This document shows positions 5,405 through 6,839 of a stretch of DNA of 6,839 nt, in pieces. Position numbers and translations under genes: made by a program. The notes under the pieces are model-generated. The model made no database searches and was not told the DNA's origin. It saw only the letters and a program-made list of their open reading frames with translations. The stretch is taken from contig JAVXNW010000118.1 in NCBI GenBank assembly GCA_036645575.1, forward strand, positions 1-6,839, in the 5' to 3' direction. The DNA is from JAVXNW01 sp036645575. Lineage in GTDB: Bacteria; Bacillota; Clostridia; Christensenellales; Aristaeellaceae. Numbering within the stretch: position 1 is the stretch's first letter; each line of letters opens with the position of its first letter.

Positions 5405-6766
5405 ATGGCCAAGGATTTGACGCAGGGGTCGCCGATGAAGCTGATTGTCGGGTTTTCGGTTCCGCTGATGTTCGGGTTTCTCTTTCAGCAGTTTTATAAC
5501 TTTGTGGATACCGCGATTGTCGGAAAGACGCTGGGGCTGAACGCGCTGGCGGCGGTCGGCTCGACAAGCTCGCTCAATTTCCTGATCCTCGGCTTTTGCA
5601 TGGGCGTGTGCAGCGGCTTTTCCATCTCGGTCGCGCGCTGCTTCGGCGCGCGCGACTACAAGGCGCTCAGGCGCTATGTGACCAACGGCGCATGGCTGGC
5701 GGTCGGCTTTTCGGTCGTGCTGACGGTTCTGACGGTCCTGTTCTGCCGGGACATGCTGCGCGCGACCAAGACGCCGGGCGACATCTTTGAGGACGCGTAT
5801 AAATACATTGTGGTGATTCTGGCGTGCATCCCGGTGACCATATTTTACAATTTCTTGTCCTGCGTGATCCGCGCGATGGGCGACAGCCGCCGTCCGGTCA
5901 TCTACCTGATCGTGGCCTCGGTCATCAACATTGTGCTGGATTTTGTGTTCATCCTGCTGTTTCACCTGGGCGTGACCGGCGCGGCGCTGGCGACCGGCAT
6001 CTCGCAGTTGGTCGCGGGGCTGGGCTGCCTGCACACGATCCGCAAGATGGACGTGCTCACGTTCGCCAAGGCGGAATGGACGCCGGACTGGCGGTATATG
6101 AAGCCGCTGTTGCTGGAGGGCGTGCCGATGGGACTGCAATTTTCGATCACGGCGATCGGCTCGGTGATCCTGTCGGCCTCGGTCAACGGCCTGGGCTCGG
6201 TTGCGGTGGCGGCGGTCACGGCGGCCAGCAAGCTGTCGATGTTCTTCTGCTGCGTGTTTGACGCGCTGGGCTCCACGATCGCGACCTATGCCGGGCAGAA
6301 CGCGGGCGCGGGCGAGATCGGGCGCATCAGGCGGGGCATTAAGTGCTGCACGGCGATCGGGCTTGGGTACGCGCTCTTTGCGCTTTTGCTGATCGTGTGC
6401 TTCGGGCGCGGGCTGATCGGCCTATTTGTGGACGTCGCGCAGGTTCAGGCGACCGAAGACGCGTACCAGTTCCTCGTGACCAACGCGCTGTTTTACGTGC
6501 CGCTATTGTTTGTCAATCTGCTGCGGCTACTGATTCAGGGCGTCGGGCGCACCTCCCTTGCGGTGTTCGCGGGCGTGTGCGAGATGGTCGCGCGCACGCT
6601 GATCGGCTTTTTCCTGGTGCCCCGATTCGGCTTTGTCGCCGCCTGCTTTGCCAGCCCCGTCGCATGGCTGTGCGCCGACCTGTTCCTGTTCCCCGCAAGC
6701 CTGCACGTCCTAAAAAATTTGGCCGTCCCGCGCACAGCGAGCATCGGTCAAAAGGCAGAAGGGTGA
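5405..6766 (+). CDS. MATE-family multidrug/cation antiporter
   Basis: A 453-residue integral membrane protein, a typical MATE length. The opening MAKDLTQGSPMKLIVGFSVP and the segment QQFYNFVDTAIVG (28-40) are family signatures. So are IRAMGDSRRP (155-164) before a helix ending in NIVLDFVFI (175-183), and the second-half repeat ALGSTIATYAGQNAGAG (287-303). Twelve hydrophobic segments can be drawn, roughly at 13-33, 47-72, 94-114, 134-154, 164-185, 188-208, 236-258, 263-285, 312-335, 358-378, 384-406 and 412-432, arranged as two six-helix halves. Such proteins export cationic drugs or metabolites in exchange for Na+ or H+; the substrate cannot be told from sequence. The ATG at 5405 follows a modest GGAAGG (5388-5393) with an 11-base spacer. 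The gene is read divergently from the prmA operon and appears to be monocistronic. No regulator is adjacent. Confidence 0.95.
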   Translation: MAKDLTQGSPMKLIVGFSVPLMFGFLFQQFYNFVDTAIVGKTLGLNALAAVGSTSSLNFLILGFCMGVCSGFSISVARCFGARDYKALRRYVTNGAWLAVGFSVVLTVLTVLFCRDMLRATKTPGDIFEDAYKYIVVILACIPVTIFYNFLSCVIRAMGDSRRPVIYLIVASVINIVLDFVFILLFHLGVTGAALATGISQLVAGLGCLHTIRKMDVLTFAKAEWTPDWRYMKPLLLEGVPMGLQFSITAIGSVILSASVNGLGSVAVAAVTAASKLSMFFCCVFDALGSTIATYAGQNAGAGEIGRIRRGIKCCTAIGLGYALFALLLIVCFGRGLIGLFVDVAQVQATEDAYQFLVTNALFYVPLLFVNLLRLLIQGVGRTSLAVFAGVCEMVARTLIGFFLVPRFGFVAACFASPVAWLCADLFLFPASLHVLKNLAVPRTASIGQKAEG

Positions 6767-6839
6767 GGCGGGGAGGAGAACGAGAGAGAGAGCCAACCTA
6801 TAGGGCGTTGTACATGAATGCCACAGCGTGGACGTACAG
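6765..6839 (+). other. Purine-rich tail after the MATE gene, with a (GA)n tract and a possible hairpin
   Basis: Directly overlapping the TGA stop is GAGGCGGGGAGG (6765-6776), followed by a (GA)5 tract at 6782-6792. At 6809-6838 the arms TGTAC/GTACA flank an inner CCAC/GTGG stem (6821-6824 with 6828-6831), giving a weak imperfect hairpin that reaches the window edge. There is no T-run, so no intrinsic terminator is visible. An ATG at 6814 opens a frame that runs off the end, but it lacks a ribosome binding site and I do not call it a gene. Confidence 0.5.

Noticed and set aside
6814..6839. Start of another gene at the right edge
   Set aside because: Only eight codons are visible and no ribosome binding site precedes the ATG.

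Overview
The window is a GC-rich bacterial chromosome segment. It most likely comes from a high-GC member of the Clostridia/Firmicutes. The basis is the gene order prmA-rsmE-mtaB-HIT-rpsU, which is a well-known firmicute arrangement, together with strong GGAGG-type ribosome binding sites and a MATE transporter of the clostridial type. The species cannot be named from the sequence.

Layout from left to right. Positions 1-149 hold a chain of small GC-rich hairpins and a tandem CGCCTCCY repeat, just downstream of a minus-strand TRM11-family RNA methyltransferase gene (150-1154). A gap of about 300 bases follows; it contains one possible compact RNA structure and the rpsU terminator. Next is rpsU (1459-1632, minus, only 57 codons), which has its own near-consensus promoter. 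Upstream of it lies a tightly packed minus-strand operon transcribed leftward from about position 5196: prmA (4211-5158), rsmE (3449-4186), mtaB (2160-3452) and a HIT-family hydrolase (1812-2153). rsmE and mtaB overlap by 4 bases. A divergent intergenic region (5159-5404) carries back-to-back promoters and a perfect 14-bp palindrome. On its other side a plus-strand MATE-family multidrug/Na+ antiporter gene (5405-6766) is read rightward. The last 73 bases are purine-rich and contain no gene that can be supported.

Function. The leftward genes form a translation-maintenance cluster. PrmA methylates ribosomal protein L11, RsmE methylates 16S rRNA, MtaB thiomethylates t6A37 in tRNA, the HIT protein hydrolyses nucleoside phosphoramidates or similar compounds, S21 is a small-subunit protein, and the TRM11-like enzyme probably methylates an RNA. 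In many Clostridia this cluster lies behind dnaK/dnaJ and is followed by yqeY. Here prmA has its own promoter next to a divergent transporter, and no yqeY follows rpsU.

I found no mobile element, CRISPR array, tRNA, rRNA or toxin/defence gene. The coding content is ordinary. The points worth a second look are all non-coding: the palindrome beside the MATE promoter, the purine-rich repeat shared by the 3' ends of the two outermost genes, a small reading frame overlapping the prmA start, the 5' hairpin of the rpsU transcript and the three-way-junction-like fold at 1298-1342.
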